The notes below the pieces were generated by a model that ran no database searches, was not told the origin of the DNA, and was given only the letters and a program-made list of their open reading frames with translations. A stretch of DNA of 64,000 nucleotides from Flavobacterium crocinum. Its GTDB lineage: Bacteria > Bacteroidota > Bacteroidia > Flavobacteriales > Flavobacteriaceae. This document shows, one piece after another, positions 45,026 to 54,520 of this stretch. A program made the translations under genes and the position numbers. Location of the stretch: contig NZ_CP029255.1 in assembly GCF_003122385.1 (NCBI RefSeq), positions 1,426,001 through 1,490,000 on the forward strand, read 5' to 3'. Numbering within the stretch: the first letter of the stretch is position 1; each line of letters opens with the position of its first letter.

Positions 45026-46380
45026 GTAAATCAATAGCTGTTTTTTTTGAAATGCCTTGCTTAACTGAACAATCGGCACAGTTAAATTGGGTTTATATGC
45101 AAAAAAAAGGTCTTAAATTAGATAAAAGATTTATTGGTCAAAGCCTTCAAAAGTTTGTAGAATATAATACACCACTATTCAAATTTATAGGTATTCAGCC
45201 TATTATAATTGGCACCGATCAAAATACATCATTAATTTTTCGCTCAAATGGTTACATTGGGACTATACCATTAAGAGAACCTGAAACAGGTAAACAAATT
45301 GGCGATTTTGTAGTTATGCCTAGATTTTCAGGTAATGATCGTTTTGAAGATTATATTGAAATTTTAGATTTACTTGGTTCGGAAATAAGCCCTGAAATAA
45401 TTGATAGTTTGACTTTGGCTTCGGGTAAAATTTTTAGACCGCCATTATATTTGGAAGCTGTAAAATTTATTGCTTCACTTGAAATATTATTATCAAAACC
45501 TTGGAGTAAATTTGATAACATCGAAAAAAAATCTAATCAACCATCAGGACAAATAAATTGGAATAAATATTTTAGAAGTGAATATAAAGTGGAAAGTCGA
45601 TTGAATTTTCCTGTTCGAAAAAATATTTTAAGTGAATTACATAGTGAATATTCTGAAGTACGTTATGTATTTGATATATGTAGGAGTGAGTTACTTTCTT
45701 CAAATACCCCAAACAGAATTAAAAGTATAATGAAGACAAGAATTAATTCTATTGAAGAAAAGTTATATTTCCATAAACCTAAAAAGACTAATAATATCTT
45801 AGTAAGATCATCTGACAGTATAGATGTGAAATCTTGTAAAGAACAGGCAAATAAAATATTAGATTTTAAACTAATTAGTTCTACAGCTTGGCGTGTTGAT
45901 TTTTGTGATGTTTTTGAAAAATTTGTTCAATATATCTTTAAAGAAGTTGCAAAAGAATCAGGGGGGAAGTTATTTTCTAATTTTAAATTTCATTCAAAAA
46001 CTTCAAAATATTATTCTTGGGAACTTAAACATGTAGAGCCAGATGCAATTTATCAAAAAGAGAATTTTCTAATATTCATTGATGCTAAATATAAATCGAA
46101 TCTTTACAATAAGTTTGTTAATAGTACAATTTTAAAAGATGATTTTAGACATGATTTACATCAGATAATGAGTTATTCTTCTTTTAGTAAGACAGAATTA
46201 AAATATGGATTTTTATGTTATCCATCTGATCAATTAGAAATAAAAAAAATAGAGTATAAAAACAGGATTAACGAAGTTGTAAATATGGTTTTTGTGCTTG
46301 GTTTTCCATTAAAAAAAGATAATATTAATGAAGCAAAACAATTATTAAAAAGAGAACTTAGCAAAATCCAAATTATTTAA
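45022..46380 (+). CDS. mcrC: McrC-like nuclease of the type IV restriction system
   Basis: 452 residues. The N-terminal half is the McrC arm that docks on McrB. The C-terminal half is a PD-(D/E)xK nuclease: Glu299 in FEKFVQYIF, Asp341 in VEPDAIY, and Asp354-Ala-Lys356 in FIDAKYKSN. It is translationally coupled to the GTPase gene. Both are intact, so the system should be functional. It ends in a two-way hairpin facing an unknown gene. Confidence 0.93.
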   Translation: MSKSIAVFFEMPCLTEQSAQLNWVYMQKKGLKLDKRFIGQSLQKFVEYNTPLFKFIGIQPIIIGTDQNTSLIFRSNGYIGTIPLREPETGKQIGDFVVMPRFSGNDRFEDYIEILDLLGSEISPEIIDSLTLASGKIFRPPLYLEAVKFIASLEILLSKPWSKFDNIEKKSNQPSGQINWNKYFRSEYKVESRLNFPVRKNILSELHSEYSEVRYVFDICRSELLSSNTPNRIKSIMKTRINSIEEKLYFHKPKKTNNILVRSSDSIDVKSCKEQANKILDFKLISSTAWRVDFCDVFEKFVQYIFKEVAKESGGKLFSNFKFHSKTSKYYSWELKHVEPDAIYQKENFLIFIDAKYKSNLYNKFVNSTILKDDFRHDLHQIMSYSSFSKTELKYGFLCYPSDQLEIKKIEYKNRINEVVNMVFVLGFPLKKDNINEAKQLLKRELSKIQII

Positions 46381-46397
46381 AGTCATTAGAACTGCAG

Positions 46398-46422
46398 AAA
46401 TCTAAATTATAATTTTAGATTC
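46398..46422. terminator. Two-way hairpin at the end of the McrBC cassette
   Basis: AATCTAAA and TTTAGATT arms with a 7-base loop between the convergent mcrC and unknown genes. Confidence 0.6.
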
Positions 46423-46430
46423 AACTTTAT

Positions 46431-46898
46431 TTATGAAAGATCTTCAGGAAAAACAATATTAAAGTAATTTTCAAAAGCCTTGCAAAGTAATTCTTTGTCA
46501 ACCTCAAATAGTTCGTTCCTGATATTCCAATTTTTTATGTATTCTTCGTCTTGTTCGCAAATCTCTTCTCCAAAAAGTTTTCTAGTTAATATGTCACTCA
46601 GTAAAACATTATCACAGTGAGAGTAATTCGGGTAGTATTTTTCTATAAACAACCAATAATCAAATTTATCTTCGTCTTCTTTTTCTTCAGTAATTCTTTC
46701 TTCAGATTCCTTAATAATTTCAAATTCAAGCCAACCCATTACTTCTCCAATTCCTATATAAAATGCATTTCTTTCCTCACGAGATTTAAAATTGTATTTT
46801 TTCAAATTGATTATTTTCTCATAATCATTTAAAGGTTCGTTATTATGAAACTTTCTTACTTGCTCTTTTCCAAAAATTATCTCTGCTAAATATTTCAT
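46431..46898 (-). CDS. Acidic protein of unknown function next to McrBC
   Basis: 155 residues, very rich in Glu, Asp, Lys, Tyr and Asn, with no signal peptide or transmembrane segment and no recognised motif. A short Glu/Lys run (EERITEEKEDEDKFDYW) sits in the middle. It faces mcrC across a short hairpin and has similarly AT-rich codons, so it may belong to the same island. A TACATTTG box (46942-46935, minus strand) is a likely -7 element. The role is unknown; it could be an accessory or an unrelated passenger. Confidence 0.7.
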   Translation of the reverse strand: MKYLAEIIFGKEQVRKFHNNEPLNDYEKIINLKKYNFKSREERNAFYIGIGEVMGWLEFEIIKESEERITEEKEDEDKFDYWLFIEKYYPNYSHCDNVLLSDILTRKLFGEEICEQDEEYIKNWNIRNELFEVDKELLCKAFENYFNIVFPEDLS

Positions 46899-47005
46899 TT
46901 TTTTGATAGATGAGTTTTACTCTTTACGATTAAGCAAATGTAATTTAGTAAGTAAAAGTGACCCGCTTACAATTGGCCTCATTTAGAAAAAAAGATATTT
47001 TTAAA

Positions 47006-49480
47006 CTACGATTTTCCCCTCTTCCCCCACTTAACCTTAATCTTCCCCTCATTATCATAAGCAATCAAATGCAGGACAATTCCACGTTCGCGAACGGCTT
47101 TACGTTCTGCTTTAGTTGCCAGTTGAGCATCATTTTTAGAATTTCGAAGCGGAATCGTAAGTGCGAGATTCGTGCCCCGGCCGAAAGAGTAAATTCCGTC
47201 TATGTCGAAGTTCAGGACGCTGGAACTTATGGTGAGTTTATTAATATCGATCTGTTCTCCGCGCAGATTCAGCGAACCCGATAAATCGCTGAACGTAATA
47301 TTTTCGACATCACGAAGCGGAAAAGCAAACTTGCCAATTTTCATAATCGGATCAAAGTTAAGCAGGGCGCCCTGGTTGACGGTGAAATCTAATTTTCCTC
47401 TCATTGAATTCACAATTAAATCACCTTTGCTGCTCGTTAAACCGGTAACATTAGCGTTGCTGCTCAATCGTCCTTTAATGTTTTTTGGACTGAAAGATTT
47501 AATTCCGAAATTGTTGAAAGACCGTAAAAAACTTGCAATATCTACGCGGTTTACCTGCGCTGTTGAGCTAAAAATATACTGGTTACCACTGGGCTGAATC
47601 GCTCCGTTGAAAGCAATACTTCCGCCGGAAGTTTGTAATGTTCCGTTTTTAAGCAATAATTTAGAATTCAGCATTTGTAAAGTTGCTTTTGTATTCGTTG
47701 CTGTAAGCGAACCGTAAGTGATTTTATCAGCTTTAAGGTTGATTACAGCGGTGCATTTCTCGATTACCGATTTCAGCTGATTCGTAAAATTGACATTCTT
47801 CTTTTTAACTGTTTTTTTCTGAATCGTTTTCTGTGCCGGAGAATTCTTCAGAACTCCTAAAAATTGTTTTACATCGATATTCGGACAGTAAATATTCCAG
47901 TTTACGACCATTTTTTCGGGTGCATCGTAATATAAATTCAGGAAATTATCGATTTTTCCGTCAATGCGAATGATATTGTTTTTATGTTTATAGGCTATTT
48001 TTTTAATGTAAAGCGCTTGTTCTGTAAACGATAATTGGACAGCTGTTTTTTCGGCATGAATGTTTTTCGGAAGATAATCAAATGTGGCATTATCAATATC
48101 GACTTCACCTGTAAAACGGGGTTTGTTGATATATAAATCGACAATATCAAACTGAAAATTTAAATTGGCTTTGGCGTGTCCGCTTTCAAAATGAAGGATT
48201 TTTTCATTTGCCATTCCGTTCAGTTTTGAAATATCAAAATCAGCATTTACGATTCCGGTGGCGATTGGTTTTTCGAGATTACTAATAACAGCTTGTGCAA
48301 TGGTAAGGGGAATGGTCGTGTATTCGGCTTTAAAATTTTTAAGAATAATTGCCGAGTTCGGATCATTAAAACCTTTTTCGGGCTTAAAATTATTCGTAAA
48401 AATACCTTTGAAACTACAATTGGTAAATAAACCGTCGGGAATCGTTAATTCGTTATTTCGAATATCGGCCTGAACCACAATTTTCGGATCGCCTTCAACA
48501 TTCAAATCGCCTTTAATGTCACAGTTGACTTCAATTGGTTTTTTCAAATCAAACTGATTGAGTTTGGAACTGATATTCGCAGAAAGCAAATTAGAAGCGC
48601 TTCGCCATAAAATATGGGTTTCGATATTGATTCCGAAAAGCGAGTTTTGTTTTCCGATATTAAAGAAGGCCTTAATATCAAAAGCATCAGAACCAATTTT
48701 AAGCTTTTGGGTTTTAATATCAATTTTTTGACGGGCTTCAGAATACGAAATATCGAAATTTCCTTCCAGTACTTTTTCTTTGGCAAAACTTCCATGAACA
48801 GTATTAAAGGCAAGGTTGTTTATTTTGGTTTTTAAATATAAATTGGTCTGCCAGTTTTCGCCGTCATAATTCACTTTCGAGTCTAAATTGGCTACAGCAA
48901 AATCAAATAATTTGTGCCCGAGATGATTGTCTATCGTAACATGAACATTGTTGAGGTTTACTTCGTCAATAGTCGTTTCGGGTTTTTCTTTATTGGTTTC
49001 CGTTTTCTTCTTTTTTGGCTTAAAGATGTTTACATTCGAATATCCGTTTTCAGCTTTATAAATATAAATCTCGGCATCATTAATTAAGATTTTATGAATG
49101 TTGATTTCATTCTTTAATAAACTTAAAATGTTTAAACGCGCTTCTATTTCTTTGGCTTTTAATAAAGTATGTTTGTGACTTTGCCATTGATTGTCTTTCA
49201 GTTCTACTTCATTTAAGGCTAAAGTAAAATTCGGAAAACCAGTCAGAAACTTATAATGGAAATCGGTTATGTGAAATTTCCCGTTGATATTTTCATTGAT
49301 TTTATGATTGACTTTTGCAATAATTTCCGCTTTGTTCTGATTGAAATAAATGGACAATGCACCACAGGCAAGAAGGAGCAATGTTATTAATCCCAGAATA
49401 AAAAATCCAAAACGTCTGGCATATTTTTTAAACGGATCAGATTGAAGAAAGGTTTTTATTTGAAGTAAAGTTTGCTGCAT
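47006..49480 (-). CDS. AsmA-like envelope protein
   Basis: 824 residues. A short cytoplasmic N-terminus and one transmembrane helix (FGFFILGLITLLLLACGALSIYF) lead into a long periplasmic chain with the AsmA N-terminal domain (IIAKVNHKINENINGKFHITDFHYKFLTGFPNFTLALNEVEL). A beta-groove region and the AsmA C-terminal domain (VTGLTSSKGDLIVNSMRGKLDFTVNQGALLNFDPI) follow. Proteins of this family bridge inner and outer membranes and move phospholipid. The C-terminus is basic (VKWGKRGKS). The gene marks the right edge of the accessory region around McrBC. Confidence 0.92.
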   Translation of the reverse strand: MQQTLLQIKTFLQSDPFKKYARRFGFFILGLITLLLLACGALSIYFNQNKAEIIAKVNHKINENINGKFHITDFHYKFLTGFPNFTLALNEVELKDNQWQSHKHTLLKAKEIEARLNILSLLKNEINIHKILINDAEIYIYKAENGYSNVNIFKPKKKKTETNKEKPETTIDEVNLNNVHVTIDNHLGHKLFDFAVANLDSKVNYDGENWQTNLYLKTKINNLAFNTVHGSFAKEKVLEGNFDISYSEARQKIDIKTQKLKIGSDAFDIKAFFNIGKQNSLFGINIETHILWRSASNLLSANISSKLNQFDLKKPIEVNCDIKGDLNVEGDPKIVVQADIRNNELTIPDGLFTNCSFKGIFTNNFKPEKGFNDPNSAIILKNFKAEYTTIPLTIAQAVISNLEKPIATGIVNADFDISKLNGMANEKILHFESGHAKANLNFQFDIVDLYINKPRFTGEVDIDNATFDYLPKNIHAEKTAVQLSFTEQALYIKKIAYKHKNNIIRIDGKIDNFLNLYYDAPEKMVVNWNIYCPNIDVKQFLGVLKNSPAQKTIQKKTVKKKNVNFTNQLKSVIEKCTAVINLKADKITYGSLTATNTKATLQMLNSKLLLKNGTLQTSGGSIAFNGAIQPSGNQYIFSSTAQVNRVDIASFLRSFNNFGIKSFSPKNIKGRLSSNANVTGLTSSKGDLIVNSMRGKLDFTVNQGALLNFDPIMKIGKFAFPLRDVENITFSDLSGSLNLRGEQIDINKLTISSSVLNFDIDGIYSFGRGTNLALTIPLRNSKNDAQLATKAERKAVRERGIVLHLIAYDNEGKIKVKWGKRGKS

Positions 49481-49663
49481 TTTAAATTAAATCTTTGGAG
49501 TATTAAAGATACTACAAAAAAGATTAACATTTTATTAGGTTGGTTTTCAGTTGAATATGTCGTAAATTGAAATCTGAAAAAGTTTCATATAGTTGATAAT
49601 TAATGACAATACATTTATAATGAAAACTAATTTAGTAATCGTGTTTGATTTGTTTTAAATTTT

Positions 49664-49671
49664 TAAATTTG
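49664..49671 (+). promoter_or_regulatory. Probable -7 box of thioredoxin
   Basis: TAAATTTG with a TTG at 49645-49647, only 16 bases upstream, slightly short of the usual 17-23. A weaker alternative, TAGTTTG, lies 5 bases further on. Confidence 0.35.
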
Positions 49672-49723
49672 TACTGTAGTTTGAAAGTTAATCATTCAAA
49701 CCTAATTTTAATCTAAATATATT

Positions 49724-50041
49724 ATGGCATTAGCAATAACAGATGCTACTTTTGATGAAGTAGTTTTAAAATCAGATAAACCAGTAATGGTAGATTTTTG
49801 GGCAGCATGGTGTGGTCCTTGTAGAATGGTTGGTCCAATCATTGACCAATTAAGCGAAGAGTACGCTGGTAAAGTAGTTGTTGGTAAAGTAGATGTAGAT
49901 GCTAACCAGGAATTTGCTGCAAAATATGGTGTGCGTAACATACCAACTGTTTTGGTGTTTCAAAATGGTGAAGTAGTAGGAAAACAAGTAGGAGTAGCTC
50001 CGAAACAAGCCTACGCAGATAGCTTAGACGCTTTATTGTAA
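49724..50041 (+). CDS. trxA: Thioredoxin
   Basis: 105 residues with the redox motif WCGPC (Cys30 and Cys33), the cis-proline in RNIPTVLVF and the compact size of a cytoplasmic thioredoxin. There is no signal peptide. It reduces disulfides of many proteins with electrons from thioredoxin reductase. Monocistronic with its own terminator. Confidence 0.96.
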   Translation: MALAITDATFDEVVLKSDKPVMVDFWAAWCGPCRMVGPIIDQLSEEYAGKVVVGKVDVDANQEFAAKYGVRNIPTVLVFQNGEVVGKQVGVAPKQAYADSLDALL

Positions 50042-50065
50042 TCTTTTAAGGTTGCAATTTATATA

Positions 50066-50097
50066 AAAGAGGTTTGACGAAAGTCAAGCCTTTTTTA
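50066..50097 (+). terminator. Terminator after trxA
   Basis: GGTTTGAC and GTCAAGCC pair (one G-U) around a GAAA tetraloop and are followed by a T-run. Confidence 0.88.
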
Positions 50098-50110
50098 TTG
50101 GGATATTTTT

Positions 50111-50276
50111 TTAAACACATAGAAACATAGCTTTTAGAGACTTGGTAAAGGCATTTCATTTGTTTAAAAAAAACATAGAATTAGTTCTGTTAGATTTTAT
50201 GTATAAAGCTATGTGTATTCAAATTAAGTGAAACGCCTTTTACGCGCAAAGAAAAACTATGTTTCTATGTGTTTAA
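50111..50276. repeat. Palindromic repeat with perfect 20-bp arms (AAACACATAGAAACATAG)
   Basis: Arms at 50111-50130 and 50257-50276 are exact and extend into flanking A/T tracts. Between them TAAAGGCATTTCA and TGAAACGCCTTTTA, and AACATAGA and CTATGT words, make further imperfect pairs. It fills the gap between the convergent thioredoxin and histidine-kinase genes. Confidence 0.75.
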
Positions 50277-50288
50277 AAAACAATAAAC

Positions 50289-52370
50289 TTATTTGTTAAA
50301 AATAATAGTAAAAGTAGCTCCTGCATCGGGTTTCGAGCAAACTTCGATTTTGCAATTGATAGCTGTTGCAAGATCCCGAATTAAATGAAGACCCAAACCG
50401 GATTTGATTCCGATAACTTCAGATTGATCGTATAAGGCTTTAAATTTTTCCTGTGTACCGCCTGGACCGTTATCAGTAATCGAAAGATAGTTTTTCTGGT
50501 TTTCCTGCCAGGCTTTCCAGATGATTTTGGCATTTGGAGTTTTGTCTAAAGCTTTAATGGCATTTCCGGTAAGGTTTCTTATAATGGTTTTTAGATAGTT
50601 CTCGTCTGTTTCTAAAATGATATTTTCAGGGTTTTCAAATACAATTTCGATATTTTCTATACTCGAAAAATGTTTTTCGGTTTCTTCAAATAACACAGCC
50701 ATTTGGGTTTTTCTGAACTGAGGTTTAAAATTTTCCATTTGTCCTTTACTCCAAAGCAAAATATCTTCCATAGAGGATAATAAGTTTTCGGCTCCTGTTG
50801 TAATTTTATGCTGCATTCTGACTGCGGTTTCCTCATCAATTAATTCTGGATTTTCCTTTTGAAGATGAAGAAAATGAATCAGATTCGAAATAGGACTTCT
50901 TAAATCGTGATTTAAAATACTAAAGAAACGGGCTTTAATTTTATTGGCTTCATCCAGTTCCTGATTTAAAGCCTGAAGTTTCAGATTGGTTTTCTTTCTG
51001 TTTCGATTTTGTTTCAATAATAATAATCCAATTATGGTAATCAAAGCAATTCCGGAAATGAGAAAAATACGTTGTAAACGTGCATCTTCAATCTGAATAT
51101 TTTTGATGGTATTTTCAGTAGAAAGGGTTTTAATTTCCTGAATTTTAGTTTTATTCTGATAACGGGCTTCGGCATTGGCAATACTTTGTTTAGCGGATTG
51201 CTCCATCATTTCATCATTGTTTTTGCTGTAAATTTCATTATAATAATAAGCTTCTTTCCATTGCCCGAGAGCGGCATAGCTTTGCGATAGTTTTTTATTA
51301 ATTATAACAAAAGACTCTTTGTCGTAGGTTAGAGCATTTACAGAAGCTTTTTTTAGGGTTTCGATCGCTTTTTTGTATTCTCCTTTTTCATACAAAACCC
51401 TTCCCATTACAGCATTAGCTTCCATTAGAATTTCTTCATCGGTAGATTTTTGTGCCAGTATAACTGCTTTTTTAGCATAATTGAAAGCATTTTTTGGATT
51501 GCCTTCGTTTGCATAATATTCAGATAAACTTCGGTTTGCAAAACTTAAATTAAGAAATAAAGAATCTTTTTTTGAAGGATAAGTATAAATTAAGTTGTAG
51601 TATTTTTGAATACTGTCAATATTTTTTAAAGGAACAAAACATTGTAGGTAATAGTTACAGGAAAAAGCACTTACATAAGGAGACGTTTTTATGTAGGGCT
51701 GGGAATAATTTAAATATTCAATCGCTTTATTGTATAATTTCATTTTAGTGTAGGCGGCAGCAATCTGGCAATAAGAAACACCAATGGTTTCTGCATTGGC
51801 TACATTTTTATCCAAAAGTTTTTTATAATTGATGGCTTTCAGCTGGTAACTAATGAAAGTTTCATATTCTGCTTTGTCCAGGTAATATTCGCCAAGACTT
51901 CCATAGAGAACAGATTTGGTGTGAATGTTTTTGGTGGTATCTACAACTTTTTTAATGTACTCTATTAAATGTTTTCTTTTGGACGTTTCATTAAGAGCAT
52001 AATACGCATAATTGAGACGCATTAAAGAAGAAGTTTCATTCTTTAAATGTCTGGCTTTTTGTGCATATTTTAGAGCCAGTTCATAATTGGCCGCAGCTTC
52101 TTTGTTTTGATTGTTATTAAATTCGTAAGCGTTTCCTTTTATAAAGTAAAATCTGGACTTATAAGCCAATTGATTTCCCGAAAGGGTAATTCCCTTATTA
52201 GCAGCCTTTATAAGGTTAGGATAATCTTCAGCATCTAAAAACTGATTGGTGTACTTCAGCCAGATTTTTAGTTTCTCGTCTGTAGTTTTATAACGTGCTA
52301 AATTAGGTTCCTGCTGCGCAAAAGCATTAAAATTTAAAAATACTAAAAGCAGAAACAATAATTTTTTCAT
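50289..52370 (-). CDS. TPR-containing sensor histidine kinase
   Basis: 693 residues. Signal peptide (MKKLLFLLLVFLNFNAFAQ), then about 380 residues of tetratricopeptide repeats in the periplasm, one transmembrane helix (IFLISGIALITIIGLLLL), a coiled linker, the H-box with His488 in LNHDLRSPIS, and a HATPase domain (NLTGNAIKAL, DNGPGG, GLGLHLIRDLA). It overlaps the LytTR regulator gene by four bases, so the two are translated together. The periplasmic TPR domain probably senses a protein or peptide. Confidence 0.94.
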   Translation of the reverse strand: MKKLLFLLLVFLNFNAFAQQEPNLARYKTTDEKLKIWLKYTNQFLDAEDYPNLIKAANKGITLSGNQLAYKSRFYFIKGNAYEFNNNQNKEAAANYELALKYAQKARHLKNETSSLMRLNYAYYALNETSKRKHLIEYIKKVVDTTKNIHTKSVLYGSLGEYYLDKAEYETFISYQLKAINYKKLLDKNVANAETIGVSYCQIAAAYTKMKLYNKAIEYLNYSQPYIKTSPYVSAFSCNYYLQCFVPLKNIDSIQKYYNLIYTYPSKKDSLFLNLSFANRSLSEYYANEGNPKNAFNYAKKAVILAQKSTDEEILMEANAVMGRVLYEKGEYKKAIETLKKASVNALTYDKESFVIINKKLSQSYAALGQWKEAYYYNEIYSKNNDEMMEQSAKQSIANAEARYQNKTKIQEIKTLSTENTIKNIQIEDARLQRIFLISGIALITIIGLLLLKQNRNRKKTNLKLQALNQELDEANKIKARFFSILNHDLRSPISNLIHFLHLQKENPELIDEETAVRMQHKITTGAENLLSSMEDILLWSKGQMENFKPQFRKTQMAVLFEETEKHFSSIENIEIVFENPENIILETDENYLKTIIRNLTGNAIKALDKTPNAKIIWKAWQENQKNYLSITDNGPGGTQEKFKALYDQSEVIGIKSGLGLHLIRDLATAINCKIEVCSKPDAGATFTIIFNK

Positions 52371-53074
52371 GCAATTAGGTTTAAGTTTTCCTTATAGCTT
52401 CTTCCAATCGGAATCACAGCTTCATTATTCAAAATAATTTCAGTCGAATTGATTTTCTGAACATATTGTTTCTGCACTGCATAACTTCGGTGAATACGAA
52501 CAAAAGACTGAAAATGATCTTCCTTTAAAAGATTTCCGATACTCGAAAGCACACAATGCCTTTTTCGTTCTGTAACTACCAGAGTGTAATCTTTTAAAGC
52601 TTCCAGATATAAAATTTCATGAAGTTTAACCTTAGTCTGTTCATGGCCTTCTTTAATATAAATCGTATCGCCACCAATACTGGCTTCAAACAAAGAGGCT
52701 TTCAGTTTGATTTCCATAAATTCTTCGATACGATTTATGGTTTGTGTAAAACGATCCAGTTTTAAGGGTTTTACAATAAAATCAAGCGTTTCGATCTGAA
52801 AACTTTCTACAGCATGTTCGGGATGTGCGGTTATAAAAACGCAGACCGGAACTTCAAGTGCTTGTTTTCTAAATTCAATTCCGTTTAATCCCGGCATATC
52901 AATATCTAAAAACAGGATATCTACTTTTTGTTTTTCTAAAAAAGGAACAGCCTCTTCAGCTGATTCAAAAATACCTAAGATATCCAGAACCGGAAATTTC
53001 TTGGCATAAGAAACTACCGTAAGTCTGTCAATTTCGTCATCGTCAACAATAATACAAGAGTATTTTTTCATCAT
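52367..53074 (-). CDS. LytTR-type response regulator
   Basis: 235 residues. Receiver domain 1-120 with Asp11-13 and phospho-acceptor Asp57 in LFLDIDMPG, and a C-terminal LytTR DNA-binding domain (VKLHEILYLEALKDYTLVVTERKRHCVLSSIGNL, then FVRIHRSYAVQKQYV). It acts with the TPR kinase. Targets are unknown; the lipoprotein pair divergent to it is one possibility. A TACTTTTG box at 53213-53206 lies about 130 bases upstream on its strand. Confidence 0.95.
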   Translation of the reverse strand: MMKKYSCIIVDDDEIDRLTVVSYAKKFPVLDILGIFESAEEAVPFLEKQKVDILFLDIDMPGLNGIEFRKQALEVPVCVFITAHPEHAVESFQIETLDFIVKPLKLDRFTQTINRIEEFMEIKLKASLFEASIGGDTIYIKEGHEQTKVKLHEILYLEALKDYTLVVTERKRHCVLSSIGNLLKEDHFQSFVRIHRSYAVQKQYVQKINSTEIILNNEAVIPIGRSYKENLNLIA

Positions 53075-53267
53075 TCAAACTGAATTTAGGTTGTCTGTCT
53101 ATTTAAAATGTTGTTCGTCTATTGGCTGTTTTTAGCTTGAACTTATTGATGCAAATTTGTTTTGAAATTAAATCATAAGGAAAAAAATGCCCTGATTGAT
53201 TTTTGCAAAAGTAAAGCTATTGAATTAAAAAAGAGTTATTTAATTAAATATTTAAAACCAAATTGTT

Positions 53268-53807
53268 ATGAAATTTTCAAAAACCATTATTACTATTTTT
53301 TTATTAGCCATTTCTACAATTTCATGCAGTAGTGATGACGGAAAAGATGGAGTAGACGGAGTAGATGGTGCGCCAGGAGCAACGGGAACTGCAAACGTAA
53401 TTTACAGTGCATGGATGACGGCTCCTGCAGCAGTTGCAGAAACTATAGACGGAACTTCAGGATTATCAACTACTATTAATGCTCCGGAACTATCAGCAGA
53501 TATTTTAGCAAAAGGAACTGTACTTGTTTATATGTCTTTTGGAAGTGGAACTTATCAGCTTCCGTACACATCAACTGCAGGAGGAGCTGTAAATACGGTT
53601 ACACCTATTTTAAGCCTTCAGAAAATTAAATTATTCCGATTTAAACATGTTGGAGACGGAACTACAGTAGGGCTTCCTACAACTTTAAACTGGCGTTATA
53701 TCTTGATTCCGGGAGGTGTTCAGGCGGCGACTTCCAAAATGGCTAAAGTAGATTATTCTAAAATGAGTTACGAAGAAGTTTGTGCTTATTTGAAAATCCA
53801 GCCTTAA
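53268..53807 (+). CDS. Lipoprotein with short collagen-like segment
   Basis: 179 residues. A lipoprotein signal peptide ends at ISCSSDDG. It is followed by six GxY triplets (GKDGVDGVDGAPGATG), then a beta-rich domain ending RYILIPGGVQ and a C-terminal helix. The collagen-like run is short and may form a trimeric stalk. The fold is otherwise unrecognised. It is 40 bases upstream of another lipoprotein gene and they probably share a transcript, divergent from the LytTR regulator. Confidence 0.85.
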   Translation: MKFSKTIITIFLLAISTISCSSDDGKDGVDGVDGAPGATGTANVIYSAWMTAPAAVAETIDGTSGLSTTINAPELSADILAKGTVLVYMSFGSGTYQLPYTSTAGGAVNTVTPILSLQKIKLFRFKHVGDGTTVGLPTTLNWRYILIPGGVQAATSKMAKVDYSKMSYEEVCAYLKIQP

Positions 53808-53847
53808 TTATTTCAAACGAAACCAATAAAAATCAATACTAAATATC

Positions 53848-54429
53848 ATGAGAGCTTTTAAAACTATTTTTACAATTATATTAACCGCTGCTCTGGCCAT
53901 TTCCTGCAGCAGTGATGATAAAGATAATACACCAAAATTTGAAACCGAAAATCCGTTAGCAGCTTATTATACTGCAACAGGTTTTAGTACCGTAACCAAT
54001 TTTGTAAACTCGGGAGATTACGAATTCGGATTGGCATTTACGCCAACCGTAAAAGGGAAAATAAAGGCAATTACGCTCAAACTTCCCGCGACAAATCCCA
54101 GCGTTCGAGTAACAATCTGGGATTATACATCAAAAGCAGTATTGCGTTCTGAGACTTTAAATGTCGCAACAGCAGATGTTGAGGTGAAAAAAGAAATAAG
54201 CGAACTGGCTTTAGATAAAGATAAAAAATACCTGATTACCATGAATTCTAATGATTGGTACAAAAAGAATAAAGCAGATCTTACCAATGCAACTTATCCT
54301 GTTACAGCAGGAAAAATTAAGATTGAGGAATACAGATGGATTTCCGGAACTGCACAAATTTTCCCAACGAACGTTTCGGCAAATTACAACGCAGGAGATT
54401 TAAGCTTTGATTTTCAACAAACAGAATAA
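53848..54429 (+). CDS. DUF4082-like lipoprotein
   Basis: 193 residues with a lipoprotein signal peptide (AISCSSDD). The mature part reads as a beta-sandwich of DUF4082 type (FGLAFTPTVKGKIKAITLKLP, VRVTIWDYTSKAVL, ITMNSNDWYKK). Proteins of this type are found in surface polypeptides of Bacteroidota and may bind carbohydrate or protein. It is followed by a strong terminator, then by the tandem repeat array. Confidence 0.75.
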   Translation: MRAFKTIFTIILTAALAISCSSDDKDNTPKFETENPLAAYYTATGFSTVTNFVNSGDYEFGLAFTPTVKGKIKAITLKLPATNPSVRVTIWDYTSKAVLRSETLNVATADVEVKKEISELALDKDKKYLITMNSNDWYKKNKADLTNATYPVTAGKIKIEEYRWISGTAQIFPTNVSANYNAGDLSFDFQQTE

Positions 54430-54461
54430 TTCTTTTTTTGGATAGCTTTGAATTAGTAAAG

Positions 54462-54493
54462 AAAAAGGTTTGACAATCGTCAGGCCTTTTTCG
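54462..54493 (+). terminator. Terminator after the lipoprotein pair
   Basis: AAAAAGGTTTGAC and GTCAGGCCTTTTT pair with one G-U around a 4-base loop and run into Ts. Confidence 0.88.
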
Positions 54494-54520
54494 TTGGCTA
54501 AGAGTTTTTCAAATTAATTA

